Assembly: GCA_947650285.1 (NCBI GenBank)
Contig: CANTFL010000144.1
Location: forward strand, 434,001 to 498,000
DNA length: 64,000 nucleotides
Source: Hyaloperonospora brassicae
Lineage: Eukaryota; Oomycota; Peronosporomycetes; Peronosporales; Peronosporaceae
Direction of reading: 5' to 3'
Part shown: positions 1-13,078 of the stretch, piece by piece
How the letters are laid out: each line of letters starts with the position of its first letter
Position numbering within the stretch: the first letter of the stretch is position 1
The notes under the pieces: model-generated
Told to the model about the DNA's origin: nothing
What the model saw: the letters and a program-made list of their open reading frames with translations, nothing else
Databases searched by the model: none
Made by a program: the position numbers and the translations under genes

Positions 1-3000
1 TTGGCAAGACCTTAGTATAACTATTTGGTCTATTGCTTGCAGCATGGGGGCAAAGTGCACGACGTTAGTGTCGATTCATAAAGCTTAATTGCACAATAGG
101 CGAGACCAGTCCTGCCAAATATTGTAAGAAGTTTATTGATCGGATCATAAGATTAGAATCAGCCAAAATATTTCTTCGTCGACTGTGTTATAAAAACTTT
201 CGACCGGTGTGATCACTAAACATGAATTTCGTAATATTATGATTGTGTACTCAACTTTAAGCGGGTATAGTAACTGAGTGAACGGATAGTATTTTTAAAT
301 GCGTTGATCCGTGACCTGTTGCAGAACATAGATATTACGATGTAGTATTGGTTTAAGATACGTCAATTTTAAAATGAGTGGTGTATTTGACGGAGCGCGT
401 GAGAACGATGTCCATATTTGATTTAAATGGCTGAAATGCGTGAAAAATACCAGGTGGATTCTATCCGCGAAGAATATCTTATAGCTATACGAAATGTTGT
501 TGAAGATGCGTTTTATATGTATTTTCTGTTCGGCTAAATTCAGAACCCGAATGCCACATATCGATCAAATTGATAGATGGGTTTACCGAGGGATGAAAAA
601 ATACGGATCATTTATGTTCTGTGTTAGGTCGGAAGCCATACTTGGACGATGCATTGATCTAAGCCCCATTGGCTACCTATATATATTGGATGTTGGATAG
701 TATTTCGGATGTTAAGAATCATAAATTCTTCTGATCAGTCGGGCAAAATGTTGATGGCGAAGTCGTCAGGTAGAATGTATCATACATACAGTCTCGATTA
801 TGTAGAACGAAAAAATTGCTAAACGAATTTAGATCACTTAAGATTTTTCCCTCCATAAACCTTAAATTGATGAAGCCAATTCTAGATCGTCAAAATTCTA
901 ATTGCTAATATCTTATAGCTTTATTGAATAATGCTTTCTTTTAGCATGGTTTAGGACAAAATTCAAACAATGTCAGTCAAGAATAGAGTTTTAATGTTAA
1001 ACAGCAACTAATCGAAGTGACAATATCGACTAATTAAGCGTAGGAGGTGACTATGAGCTGAATTTAGATCTGAAGACGAACTGGAAATACCCCCTCTGCT
1101 AGTGGGAGGGTACTGTTCATGATCTTGATTTGGAAGGCGATCGTAAGACGGGGTGCAAACGGCGTTACAAATAGACATTATTGCTATACATGAATCGAGG
1201 TCCATATCGCCTAGTAGCGAAACCTTTAACAATCAACTTTAACCGTATTCCAATGATGGGAGTGTATACTATCAAATGTATCATTAAGGCGGACCTACTG
1301 GAGTAAAACGATGAGCTGAACTAGACGGTTGCATTTACGAGCATACATATCAATACCAAAACATATATAAAAGAGGTGGTCGAAATATTATTATTATACA
1401 TAGATACGATTTGTTTGCTGCTCTCAAAAAATATTTACGACAAATTTGATGTTAGCTTATATAACATGGTCATCGAATCCATTGGAGATAGCGAAGGTTA
1501 GCAGAGTGTAGAATTAAAATGGACACTTTATAGAAGCCAGTTCAAAATGGACGTCGATAAGCTTCTTGTACTTGTTTATACAATTCATGTTTTACGAAAT
1601 GATGCATGAAGTACTAATTGCGATCACTTAACATAATTATTCTGTAAAACTATGATCATATTCCTCCCACGGACCACATGGGCTAAAAATGGTGGTTTCT
1701 GTCTCTTATATGTCGGCACGAACTATGCGCAAAAAAGTATTGCATTAATTCATTGACACAATTTTAATTAAGGTAATATTGCATGTAGCTCGTCGAGCCA
1801 CGAAGTAAATAAAAGAATAATTCATCAAAGTATAGAAAATTGGTATTGTCTTTTGAGCCACAGGAGGACACTTAAAGGCGCTTCATTATTTGTGGTGATT
1901 AAAACTAAAGATATGAACGAGTCGGGAAAGGGTCGTCTATGAAACGCTGTAATACAGCTGCTTCGACACCTGGCGACCGAGAATTTGTGGTCGAGGCTGA
2001 TCCATGTATTTCTATGCATTAAGGCTAAAATTTTAGTATAAATGACGGAGCAGTAAATGGATCTATAAGATTCTGATCAGTGCGTTTTTATACAACTTAA
2101 TACATATATGTATATATATATATAAAAAAAGGTTGGAATTGTAAAGATGTAACACAAAGCATGATGAGACGGGATACGGCGTAGTCTTGCAAAACTATTG
2201 TCATCGTCACGATGCCGGGTTTCTTCTTACCAGACATTGGCTTCTATAATTTACTAAAAGCGTTCATTTACTACAGCCACAGTTTTTTGAACCTCTTATA
2301 GCAGCTGGGTACCATTTATTAGTCTCCAAATTATGCGTTGTTGAGAGACACTTGGAGTGTAACATTATTACAATGGGTGTAATTTCAACTTTTTATTTAT
2401 TCCATTGAAACGGCAAATAAAACATATTTAGACCTATAACGTGGCGTAATACACTCATTTGAGATGAGTGAGCTCAAATACATGCCTCTTAAAGAGTGCT
2501 GATATGCATCACAAGCATTGTTATGTACATTTCTACGATTTAGGAAGGCTTGTTTTAAATGATGTTACCCAAGCACTATTTTATTTAGACCAAGCTATTT
2601 AACCGTACAATTCATAATTATATTTTAGTTGTCAAATGATATGTAGCAAATTGATTTGAGATTTGACAAAATGCACCTCACGATTCGATATCGTGTATGC
2701 TAAGAGTATTGGTTCGCGATACACCTAATCTAATTCGATACAAATCCTTAAAATGAACATTGTTGGTCTGATAATTCTATAACTTTTGCCGTGATGCATC
2801 TAATCACATATAGATAAGAATCGGTCACATCGCGTGTTCTCTACTACCAAGATTTAATTAATCCTCTCGAAAATTATACGCCGGATTTTACCTTCATTGC
2901 ATCATATTAACTTGATCCCATATTGCTGGAAACGTCGATTACGTTGAGCCGATCGAGTAAGTATTTTTGTACTCCATCAAGAATTGAGCCTTTCATGTTT

Positions 3001-6000
3001 AGGACCTAACTCGTTTGTGCAGGCATCGTATCATCAGAGAAAATGTCGCCTGACGTTGTAGAAGGAATGTTTAAATAGCGAGCACATGATCTTCTACGTA
3101 CAATGTCAGCTCGATCAATCCGGACGAAGTAATACAACAATAATATATGAATCCGATATGTATGTTTTGGAAGGTGATAATAATGAAGCAATTTGGCCTC
3201 ACTTGGTAATTGGTATGCCAATCTGGTAAATATGAATGATCTACGTGCAAAACACAAATCGCGGCATGGCGATTAATATAGCACACGATATGCATTTGAT
3301 ACTGTGTTAACTCAAAATTATTTCTGCGGTGAGATATGATCATTACTAATGCGCGAAGATACAATAAATTGCGCGAAATAGTAGATATACACACCTAGTC
3401 GAATGTTTAGCGGTCTTGTAGTGACATAATATATATATCTAATATTATGAGTACATTCACGGTTCATATAACTATCAATTGATTTACTACCTCAGCGAAT
3501 TACAAATGTCACAACGCAATAAATTAGATGAGTACGCTGCTGGTAATAAAACTATTCGGCACTAATATTTATAGTAAAGATTAAGAAAGCTCTTGACAGA
3601 ATATATCATTACGAAAGGTCTATAATTTGTCAACTCTACTTTACCAAAATAGTAGATATTGAATACATTAAGTTTATGCTTTACAGCCGTTAGGCGTCTG
3701 GCTTTATAACACGAAGCCGTCAACGATCTATACGTAGGGAAAGCCTCGGACATCACGCTTATAAATATGCTGAGCATGTTTTGGCTTTTTATATACCGTA
3801 ATTGAAGTCACGTGACGACTCCCTGTCGTAAGACTCGCAACATATTAGTGAATGCATGAAGATATATTCGGAAAATAGTGGCATCGGATATGATGGATAC
3901 GCGCAAGTTCATTGAACAGCGTTTAGAAAGAGCAACCACCATTGAATTGGAGGGCAAACGTTGCAGTAAAACAGTGCGTGTCAAGCCAAAGCTGTCAGTC
4001 AAGTGTTCTGTTAGGACGCGCAACAAGAAAGAGTGGAGGAGCTCAAGAGCTAACCTCGCGCATCTGGATCGATCTTTCTACCTTTTTTGATTGCTTAGCA
4101 TAAGTTACATTATACTTAGAAAAATCGGAATAGTCGACGCATGCGCGACGCAGATTATTAAGTGCTTACATAGGTATATGTCGGCCTGTCAAGAGATTTC
4201 GCAAATCATGTTCATTTTACAGATGTCATAATACATAATTGAGTGACAAGCGACTATACAATTTTAAAAATGGACTCGACATATTGTATCATACGCCATT
4301 AGATGCATTAAAAGTGGATCTTACCGCGCAAAATTTCTCTTTTAAACAGAAGAAAAATGACTTCTTACATTAAAGCGTGAACGGGACGACAAAAGAAATT
4401 TTACTCGTTTTTAAGCGTGATTATCGCTGTTTCGTGCCCTACGAATGTAGGGTACGTGAATTGGTAGCTGTTAGGGGGAGGTAGGAAGGGGAATCGTTAA
4501 GTTTGGACTAACAAAACAATATCATACGAGGTGAACGGTTGAAGGGCTAACGGTCGTAATGGATCATCCCTTCAGCTCTCTACCACCTACGACTTTCTCA
4601 CATTTTCCATAGCGGTCTCGACGCCATCTTAGCGATGTTTTAGATTTGGACATTAATACTAGGTCGATTCAGCACAAATAGACGGGTAAAGGAAATGCTT
4701 ATAAATTCATATTTGTGATAATTTTGTGCACTATTAATAATCGATCAAAACAACTATTGCTTGAATTTTAGCTGTGGCGTTCGAGGTCAAGATAATTGAA
4801 AATTGTGGCAGCAGACGCTAGTGTCTAATTTAGCATTTACTATCAATAGCTGCCACACATTTCATGAATCTTTGTAGCAATGAAGACGATAATACGGGTT
4901 AATAGATTGGATTAAGTATGACACAATATCAGCCTAAAGATCAATTTACGCTGTAAGCACGTATTGACATTTAGCTTGACGATTTATTTTATGTTGTTTT
5001 AATATGCGGCCTCTCATTAAAACCATGCTAGTTTTCTCCCTATCATTGGATTAAAGCAAATCTATCCTCCAGATGCATTGTGTTCGATGTCAGCCGTATA
5101 CCTATAATCGATGCAATTGTCACATCTATTACTATTATAAAAAAACTAACCTTTAAGAAAAGTATAACTCAGTGGCTGATTATTGGTGAACTTTTTTGAA
5201 GCGAAAGCGGATCAATGCTCGTAAGTCGAAAATGCAATCTTTCTGAGAATTGAAGTTAGAGTGCATAAAATCACATGATTATATTTCGAATAATCAGGAT
5301 ATTTGCGTGCTAGACAGCCACGTAGATCAAAATTGAAAATCGGCCGTCGACGTCGGTAAATTGAATAAGGATGCATAAAAGATGTCGAATCATATAGGTG
5401 TATAGACTTATTCAAATATCTATGGATGAACAAGTTTCTTAACGATCGAAATTGAATATGTAATTTGTTGTTCGAGAATTATTATTAAGCACAGAAATAT
5501 GTACCATCTGCGCATTCATACTTTTAGCTGATGGCCATAAGTTGATTTAGGCTAAGTGGGTCGGGAAAAACAGCTCTTTACATGTCCGAGGCAGCACTGA
5601 CGAGCTCGTGTTGGAGTAGTCTGACATTATGAATATAGTTATGCTTGCGGATGCCAAATGCCAAGTCAGCTTTGGAAATCATTAGCGTGGGCTAGCAATT
5701 TTTTTAGCTTTACATACAAACCGTTTTCTAGAACGATACATTTAACTGGTGCAAGTAACTAAAGGTTAAGCCCGGTGGATGTAAATCCATAAATCAGGTC
5801 AAGTATAATACAGCTGATCAGATTTTATGTATTACATACTGTTGCGTGACCTAAGATCATGGCGAAGTACTGCATCGATTACATCCGATCATACAATATT
5901 CCCGAAGGCCTCGTCGATATGGATTGGCTCAATACAAAGGAAAAACTAGCTGTAGGACAAACGAATTATAAATATATTATTTTACAAATCTTTGCACGGA

Positions 6001-9000
6001 GAGTAGAGAATACCATCCAGATGAAGATCTAAAGCTGATCGTCTGCAGTCTATAAGAATATTAAACGAAATATACAACAGCCTCTATTAAAATCTACGAA
6101 TACTGACGCGTTTATTTATACCTGCAGGAGAACAGGAGTCCAGTTACTGCTGCATCACGCATTAACCCATTCAGTATTATTATGGACATATTATATGACA
6201 GCCAAAGTTGTAAAAAAAATAAAAATCCAAATTTTATAAGAGGCAATCAAATTGATCCAATATAATTGAGATCAATTATCAACTCAATAATACACTATCG
6301 ATATGTATCAACCGTGAAGCCATAAGTGGAAATTTCCTGTCGTCAATCCCACATCCGATAGATGATTTTGGCAGTTTGGAACTTTTAATAGCCTTTTGGT
6401 GTAAAAACGCAAGACCGGTTACCAAGTAGATAGAATCTATGTGTTATGGTAGCTAGAATACGAAAGAAATTCGCGTCTGTGTCCAAACAGTACGCTGCTA
6501 CATGTTTCATGTAACTTACAGAAGTTCTTCATCGATCGACGCATCTGCGATAATTGTTTTTTAATAATTGTACCGACCTGTATTTTGTATTAGGGTAAGC
6601 CGTAACTCAGCTATCAATTCATTGAGTGGATGTAGACCGATGAAATAGGGTAAAACATAATGTACTAATAACATATTTACATCGGGAGGAAGTTTAAGCT
6701 AATGACATCGAAACGAGACGAATTACGGACGGCTGCACATTTATAATGACAACTGATGCAAAATTGATAGGATCAGCATAGGTCGCACGATTTCTCTATC
6801 ACGACATTCGTAAAATAAACGGCGCTGTCAACGTCAATTCAAAGGTGATAATTTTGACGTTATTATAATGCCAGATTTAGGAGAAGAATGAACATGAAAC
6901 AGTTAGGATATTAAGAATAATTACTTATCGAAGGTGTAGGTGAAAAAGCATGATAATGTTCAGCTTACCATGTATATTGTTATCTGCTACCATTTATGAT
7001 CAAGAATCTAGCAGCTAGGCGAATGATTTGTAAATACTATGATAAGCTCATTCCATGAAAGCATATCGAATGGTTAAACCGGTAATTGCCATCAAGTCCT
7101 TCAATTTAATAGTTACATCGAAGTATTTATAGGCGATGAGTCAAGCAAAATTATATACCAATAAGCACCTCGACGACACAAAAATGATGGATGAGAGATT
7201 TCACGATGAGTTATACCCTATATGGTGAGGCTAGGCACGGAATTATTATCTGTAATGCGCGGGCTATCGAGCATTAATGCTTAGTCTTATCATCTGAACG
7301 AATTTAGAAAGTATAGATACATAAAAATATGTACCCAAGTACATCAATTTACATTTTTGCCACCAACTGATCATCATACTTTGTTTATTTAATGTATAAA
7401 GGGGTTAGAGATATAGCTTGACGATAGTGTGCAACAAATGGATCTGACGGCCGAGCGCAGGAATTTGCATCATACCCTCGATAGCTCGTAATTATTTTAA
7501 CCTTATACGTGTCATTAACAATGTGGGTATAATTAATTTTTTATACCATGTACGTGGTTAAAGGGAACGTAAACAACCACATTTATTACGATGAATGGAT
7601 TGTTGATTTGGCACCGCATACTCATCAAGTTAAAATGAGCTATAAAAACTAGCCGCATAGAAATGATGACCTAAACAGTTTTTCACTGATTTTTGTAAAG
7701 AGGATATTATAAATTAGGTGAAGGAGCTCTGTGAGAAACTCAATAATGTACGGACAATGTATTCGGCCTTTTTAAGAAAAATTTAACATATATTATAGTT
7801 ATATGTTACACTTACACAGCTATTGTAAATTTATCGCATTGCGAGACATATATCAGTCAAACCTCGTAGCGGGGTCTGGAAGAGCAAATTGGTATATTTG
7901 CTGTCTACCTGCGACAAATCTTTTATCAAGCACAAAATTGGCTACCCTGGCCGCGGAACAAATGACCGATGAAGTATTATCGAAATGTGAATAGACTGTC
8001 AACTTTTTAACGTTATCCTGCGCGATGGCAAGTTCAAAATATATATTACCATTTTTACTCTAAATATTTCTTATTTATCTAATTGTAAAAAGAAATTCTG
8101 GCATACAGGATTTAAAAGCAATGGTCTTCGTAGCCGTGAAGCAGCAGCCCATTGTGAAATAGTCGTGAAAAACTTTATTTTATATACTACGCATATAAAT
8201 AGTATATATTATTTTAAAACAGCAACGGCAACAAATATCTTCGCGCTACACTTTGCCAAGCCGGGTCAGACACACTGCTTTCGATGTATATATACTGATA
8301 TCAGCTTCTGTCCACACAACCAAATTCATTTATGATACGGCGAGGCTTCAACAATAGAGATTGATACGGTAAATGCTTTATCAGACAGTATAACCGAAAT
8401 TCAGGGCAACGATATGTTAACCGAACATATGAATCATTTTCATAAAGCGGCAATAGCCCGTCTAACTTTGGCGCAAAAAAACTAATGATCTCATTTATAG
8501 CCTGTAAAAGGACTCGGGATTAAAGTTTGTAGATACAAAAATAGCACTTATGTTAGACTAAGATAAGTAGAATATATGGAATTTTGTACGATCGAGGCTT
8601 AGTGATTTCGGCTAAGCATTACTACCCGACGCAACAAAGGGTCGAAATTCATAATTTTTTAAATGTTTTGATAAAAATAACGTCGCATACTTATTTTAAT
8701 CGTAATGATATGACCAAGCTCGTGCATTCAGATAATATTAGATTTTAATATGGATTGAACAACGACTATCTGCCAACTGATTACACACAACTCTACAGAA
8801 GGATATACTTGATACTTAATCCGAAGTTGCAAAATGACTGGTTCATCGAATAAAGACCAATAATGCACAAAGACGCTGGATCGCAATATATAAGATAAAT
8901 GTAAGATCAGAGTCTTATTTGAACAAATATAGTATTGCTGATGATTTCTACTGATACTTATGCACCTTGGTCCTGAAACGTCGAAAATATGAGCAGTCAT

Positions 9001-11478
9001 TGATAAGAACCGGTCATATGCAGGCGAATTGTTAGTTTCGATTTTTTTCATTAGTCTTAGTCACGAGAAATGGATCACCTTAAATATGAACAACAATACT
9101 CAATGCTAGAATGTAGTCTTGCCGATTTTCGTGGTACAATTAAAAACGTAAAAAATTCCACTGAGTACTAGGTCAAGCCAAAATCGGAAGCTATAGATAC
9201 GATAATAGTTTGAGTTTGTATATCCGTATTCGTTTAAAATACGTGCTAACAACAGGTAAAACACGAAGACGAATTCAGAAGTATAATCTACGGTTAAATC
9301 TTTGAACAAGAAATTTTTTGAGATTTAAATAAAATGCCTATAACGTAATACAACGATTTTAATTTTCAGCAATATCCAAATTGCAAAATTAGACGTCTAC
9401 ACTACATAATTGAAAGTCTTAAAATATTTGACAGAAAACAAAATGGATCTGTTTTGATGATGTTAAATTTTACCTATACTTATTTATTAGTAAAATTACC
9501 TTTAAAGATACCAAACTGGTATTGTAGATCAATGTTTTAATATCTATCAGACAATCCTTGCAGGGTAAAGTGTTAATGAATTTCTTAATTATATGGATAC
9601 ATAGCATTTGAGTTATTTTCTTTTCCATTACCGTAAATTTAGATTCATTACTTAACGATTTTCAGTTTGGATATAGAAAATCATGTTAGAATGAAGTACT
9701 GGATCGCACATCGTGCATATTGTAAATATTTCACTTTGATTTTATTGGTTGATATATATATATGTAAAATAGAACCGTGTACATAACCACTGTACAACTA
9801 CGGAACAAAACTTGCACTAAGATGTATATCGTAATGTAGCAGCGATTGCACTATGGCACATCAAACACATTTTGAGATGTGAAGATCCTAACTTTTAAAA
9901 AAATTTGAGCTACATATTATCAACTAGTTTAAATTCTGACCGCAGGACGTGTCACCAATCCTTCTGTATAGTCCAATGATATATTTATTGAGACAAAAAA
10001 TTAGTTGTGCAATCAGCAATCACGTTATGTTACAAGTAAGATCAAATCAGGAAGAGTTCAAACAGTGATAGGTTAAGTTTGGAATTGTATTCTTCGTAAA
10101 TTTTTCCCGCACTAATTTTCTTTAACCTTTCAGTTAGAATCCTAACATCTAAAAAGCATGACGCCGCGTTCTTAATCCTACAAACGTTGCGATCTTAGGC
10201 CGACAATAATTGGCAAATAAAATATAATTTATGCAGAAATTAAGTAAAACGGGGCAAAAATGCGAGCGATTTGGACGGCACTAAGGTAGATAAAAACAAC
10301 TTAAATAAATATATTATATATTTAATACTAATCTATTTCGAGATTCTTATCATAACAAAAATCGTCTTATGGTCCCCGTTGTGACAGCCAAGGTTTTTTT
10401 GCTCTCAGAACCTGTGAATATATCCGGTCTAAAATGAAAGATTAATCACTTAAATATCTACGTATTTTTACAATCTGCGTTTAACGAAACGGATTAATGT
10501 GCGTTCCAAGTACATATGAATATCGATTACCTATTAATTGCTGATAAATTTTCAGTTCCCAAATGCTCATATTGACTCGGGGTTTTATCGGGATCATATA
10601 AATATACACACATTTCTTTACAAATTCTCCATGTAATCCACCCAATGTTTTTAGTTGGAAGACGCATATGAAGACATTTTCAGTCTATTTCACGAACATT
10701 TTTATATTCCAGATAACTATATGCGTGGGTTAAACGTTATGATTCATGCATAAAGAATTGTCTCCGCGTCACATCAATCATAACGGATAAGCACGACACT
10801 AAATCCTTTAATGCATGCCAAATTTGCATCATATAAAACACGAATGACCTAGACCAAATTGTCTAGTATTTACAATGTCCTGGCTTGCACCTACCTAGTG
10901 TACATACACAATTTGCTCCATGTATAACTACAGGCACATAAAGGTAGATTACACACTTCTTGTATGCATTTTTTAAGTAATAAAAATATTTTTGGATAAA
11001 ACTGGACAAACGAGGCTATGTCTTAAAGTCGACAATTTTGGGTATGTCAACAACGATAAAAGTTTTACATGACTTATTTTTCATGTAGATACCGATTTTT
11101 TTCGTAAGCGTGAACTTACCCCATTTAAATATATAAATTTCTATTTAGCGGATAACAAACACGGGAAGTGATTATTATAAAAGGTTGTCGGCTTCCTGTA
11201 CTACTTATGCACTCAAATTGTAATTTATATCTCAAAATTTAAGAGACCGTACGGCGAAAGCATTAGAACACACACAAATTCATGAATGTAGATTTATCTG
11301 TAGCTAATGGGTACGGATCTTAGGATTTGATGGTACATTAACTAGCTATCCTAGCTATTTCGCCAAAAATGGGTCATAAAAGATTCAGTGCCTCTTTATA
11401 TATTATGTAACATTAAAAAAAAAATCAGTAGTTATCATAGAATAAATCCACAATGTTACGTTCGCGTGAATAACCTAG
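1..11478. other. AT-rich gene-poor block, left part
   Basis: No ORF here exceeds about 107 codons and none shows recognisable domains or coding-like composition over a useful length. GC is about one third in lines I counted by hand, against about half in the retrotransposons further right. CpG dinucleotides remain common, so this does not look like simple CpG decay. I see no transposon ends except the element that follows at 11479. It holds short TA runs, one 9-bp inverted repeat near 4803-4857 (TGTGGCAGC / GCTGCCACA) and a small GC-raised patch near 3878-4080. It could be non-coding heterochromatin or a centromere-like tract; that is inference. Confidence 0.7.
2104..2124. repeat. (TA)n microsatellite
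   Basis: A short run of alternating T and A followed by an A tract. It is a simple repeat with no sign of function. Confidence 0.6.
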
Positions 11479-11725
11479 AGTAAATATCAAAAGCAGTGCC
11501 ACAAATGTGCAAAAGTTCCTTAACCAGTACTATACTCAGCTCAAGTATAAAAACATAATGAATAGTGTTAGCCACAATATACTTAACTGCAACATGGAAG
11601 AAGAGTCTGCTTGATCGGTAGAGAGAGGCGAGACGGCAGCAAATAAAACAGACAATGGCAGCAAGTGAGGCAGCAAGTGAGTCAGCAAGTGAGGCAACAG
11701 GTGAATGAAAATATACATTTTTGGC
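11479..11725 (+). repeat. Left terminal inverted repeat
   Basis: About 247 bp, the inverted counterpart of 12834-13078. It includes tandem GCAGCAAGTGAG units at about 11656-11700. Confidence 0.75.
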
Positions 11726-12059
11726 CCTTTTTTGCATGTTTTGAATTTACTAAATAGCTACCAGCTCCTATCGTGCCTCTCTTACATCGTCCAGTTTTGC
11801 AGCTCTAATCAAGGTTGGAATGATTCTGTTAAAGGATCGATAGAAGCAGCTGGCGAGATAAATTCAAAAATGAGCGCGGGTAAAGGCGGTGGTCTTATTG
11901 TGAAGAGTTCTGCATTCATCTTCGGCTGTTGATTTTGTTTCGGCTTTAGCAATGCCATTAGCTGCTGGTGGTGGTGCTATAATGGCAATAGGGGCTACTG
12001 GAACGCATAGGGGACTTGTGGAGCTGCGGGCGCGCTAATGGAGACCTTATGCAGATCCG

Positions 12060-12720
12060 TTATGACCTTCGCGCAAGGTTGCTAGTGCGGTGCTTTATCC
12101 ACCGAGGCTTAGCCTGGAGGAGTCTGCTGAAGCTGGTAGTCGATTTGGCTCGATACACGACGCGTGGTAGAACGATTTGCTCGACAAGTAGCAGTAATCG
12201 TTTAGCGTGCGTTTGGCTCGACAGTTCGAGCCCCAGGCATTGAGCCGGGGCTCCGGGAATGCCACCAAAGACAGCTGAAGTAAACATCTGTTGCTCATCC
12301 ACTGTGCCATTCGCTTCGTCATCACCCGAAGGCTCGTCGTTCTCGTAGTTTTTCGGGCTAGCGTACTTTTGCTGCGGTGATTGTTGGAAAGACTGGGTAG
12401 GGTACGGTCTCTGGACGCCTATAGCGGCACAGTGTGGTGCGTACTGTAGCCACCTTGTCCCACTAAAAAAGTGTGGCTACCTTGTTTTGCCATGGGCAGG
12501 CCAGTGCCCACAGGTATGTCATCTCCAGTTAAAGCAGATGCGAGATTACGGGCATGGTCAGACCTACAGGGCCCCAAACGTTCTTATAAACTCCGCGCCG
12601 TCCAGCACCGAAGCCTCCAACAGGGTCTGGATCAGTAAACCGCCGAGCCCAGGCGCAACGCCATGACACCCCTTGCCACCCCAGTTGTTGATTCCGATCG
12701 ATCCTTGCTAATTTACAAGT
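12060..12720 (-). pseudogene. Decayed coding-like sequence inside the TIR element
   Basis: On the minus strand, stretches in different frames read like protein. One near 12545-12665 is rich in Gly, Pro and Asp. Another near 12100-12400 has Gln/Ser/Pro-rich text followed by an acidic patch. Frameshifts and stops separate them. I do not recognise the source gene. The composition contrast with the AT-rich host and the position between TIRs suggest a host gene fragment captured by the transposon. It might instead be a decayed part of the transposon's own gene. Confidence 0.35.
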
Positions 12721-12833
12721 AAAGCTTGGTCGGATGCGGAATTAAAATCTTCTGTCGCTGCAAAACATGACATTTTATAAGAGGCACGGTGGGAGCTGGT
12801 TGAATATAGTATGTCAGCATTGGGCACACAATT

Positions 12834-13078
12834 GCCAAAAATCTATATTTAAACTGACCTTGTGTCTCACTTGTTGTCTCACTTGCTGCCTCACTTTCTG
12901 CCATTGTCTGTTTTATTTGCTGCCATCTCGCCTCTCTACCGATCAAGCATACTCTCATTCCATGTTGCAGTTAAGTATAATGTGGTTAACACTATTCAGT
13001 ATGTTTTTATATTTAGGTTGAGTTTATGACTGGCTTTGGGACTTTTGCACATTTGTGGTACTGATTTTGAGATTTACT
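12834..13078 (-). repeat. Right terminal inverted repeat
   Basis: About 245 bp, inverted match to 11479-11725, including the CTCACTTGCTGC units at about 12865-12905. The arms have diverged by scattered substitutions, so the insertion is not very recent. Confidence 0.75.

Larger units (their letters stand above)
11479..13078. mobile_element. TIR DNA transposon (1.6 kb) with captured-gene-like interior
   Basis: Two imperfect inverted repeats of about 245 bp flank this block: 11479-11725 and 12834-13078. The outer tips match (AGTAAAT.TCAAAA, then CCACAAATGTGCAAAAGT). Both arms contain three to four copies of a 12-bp unit (GCAGCAAGTGAG) in opposite orientation. There is no transposase, so it is non-autonomous. 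Long TIRs suggest a Mutator-like element, but I could not find a clear target-site duplication, so the superfamily is open. The interior (about 11880-12720) is GC-richer than the surroundings and coding-like on the minus strand in broken frames, as in Pack-MULE elements that carry host gene pieces. Confidence 0.7.

Noticed and set aside
12016..12325. Three overlapping 75-80-codon ORFs as separate genes
   Set aside because: They overlap on both strands inside the TIR element and are best seen as frames of one decayed segment.
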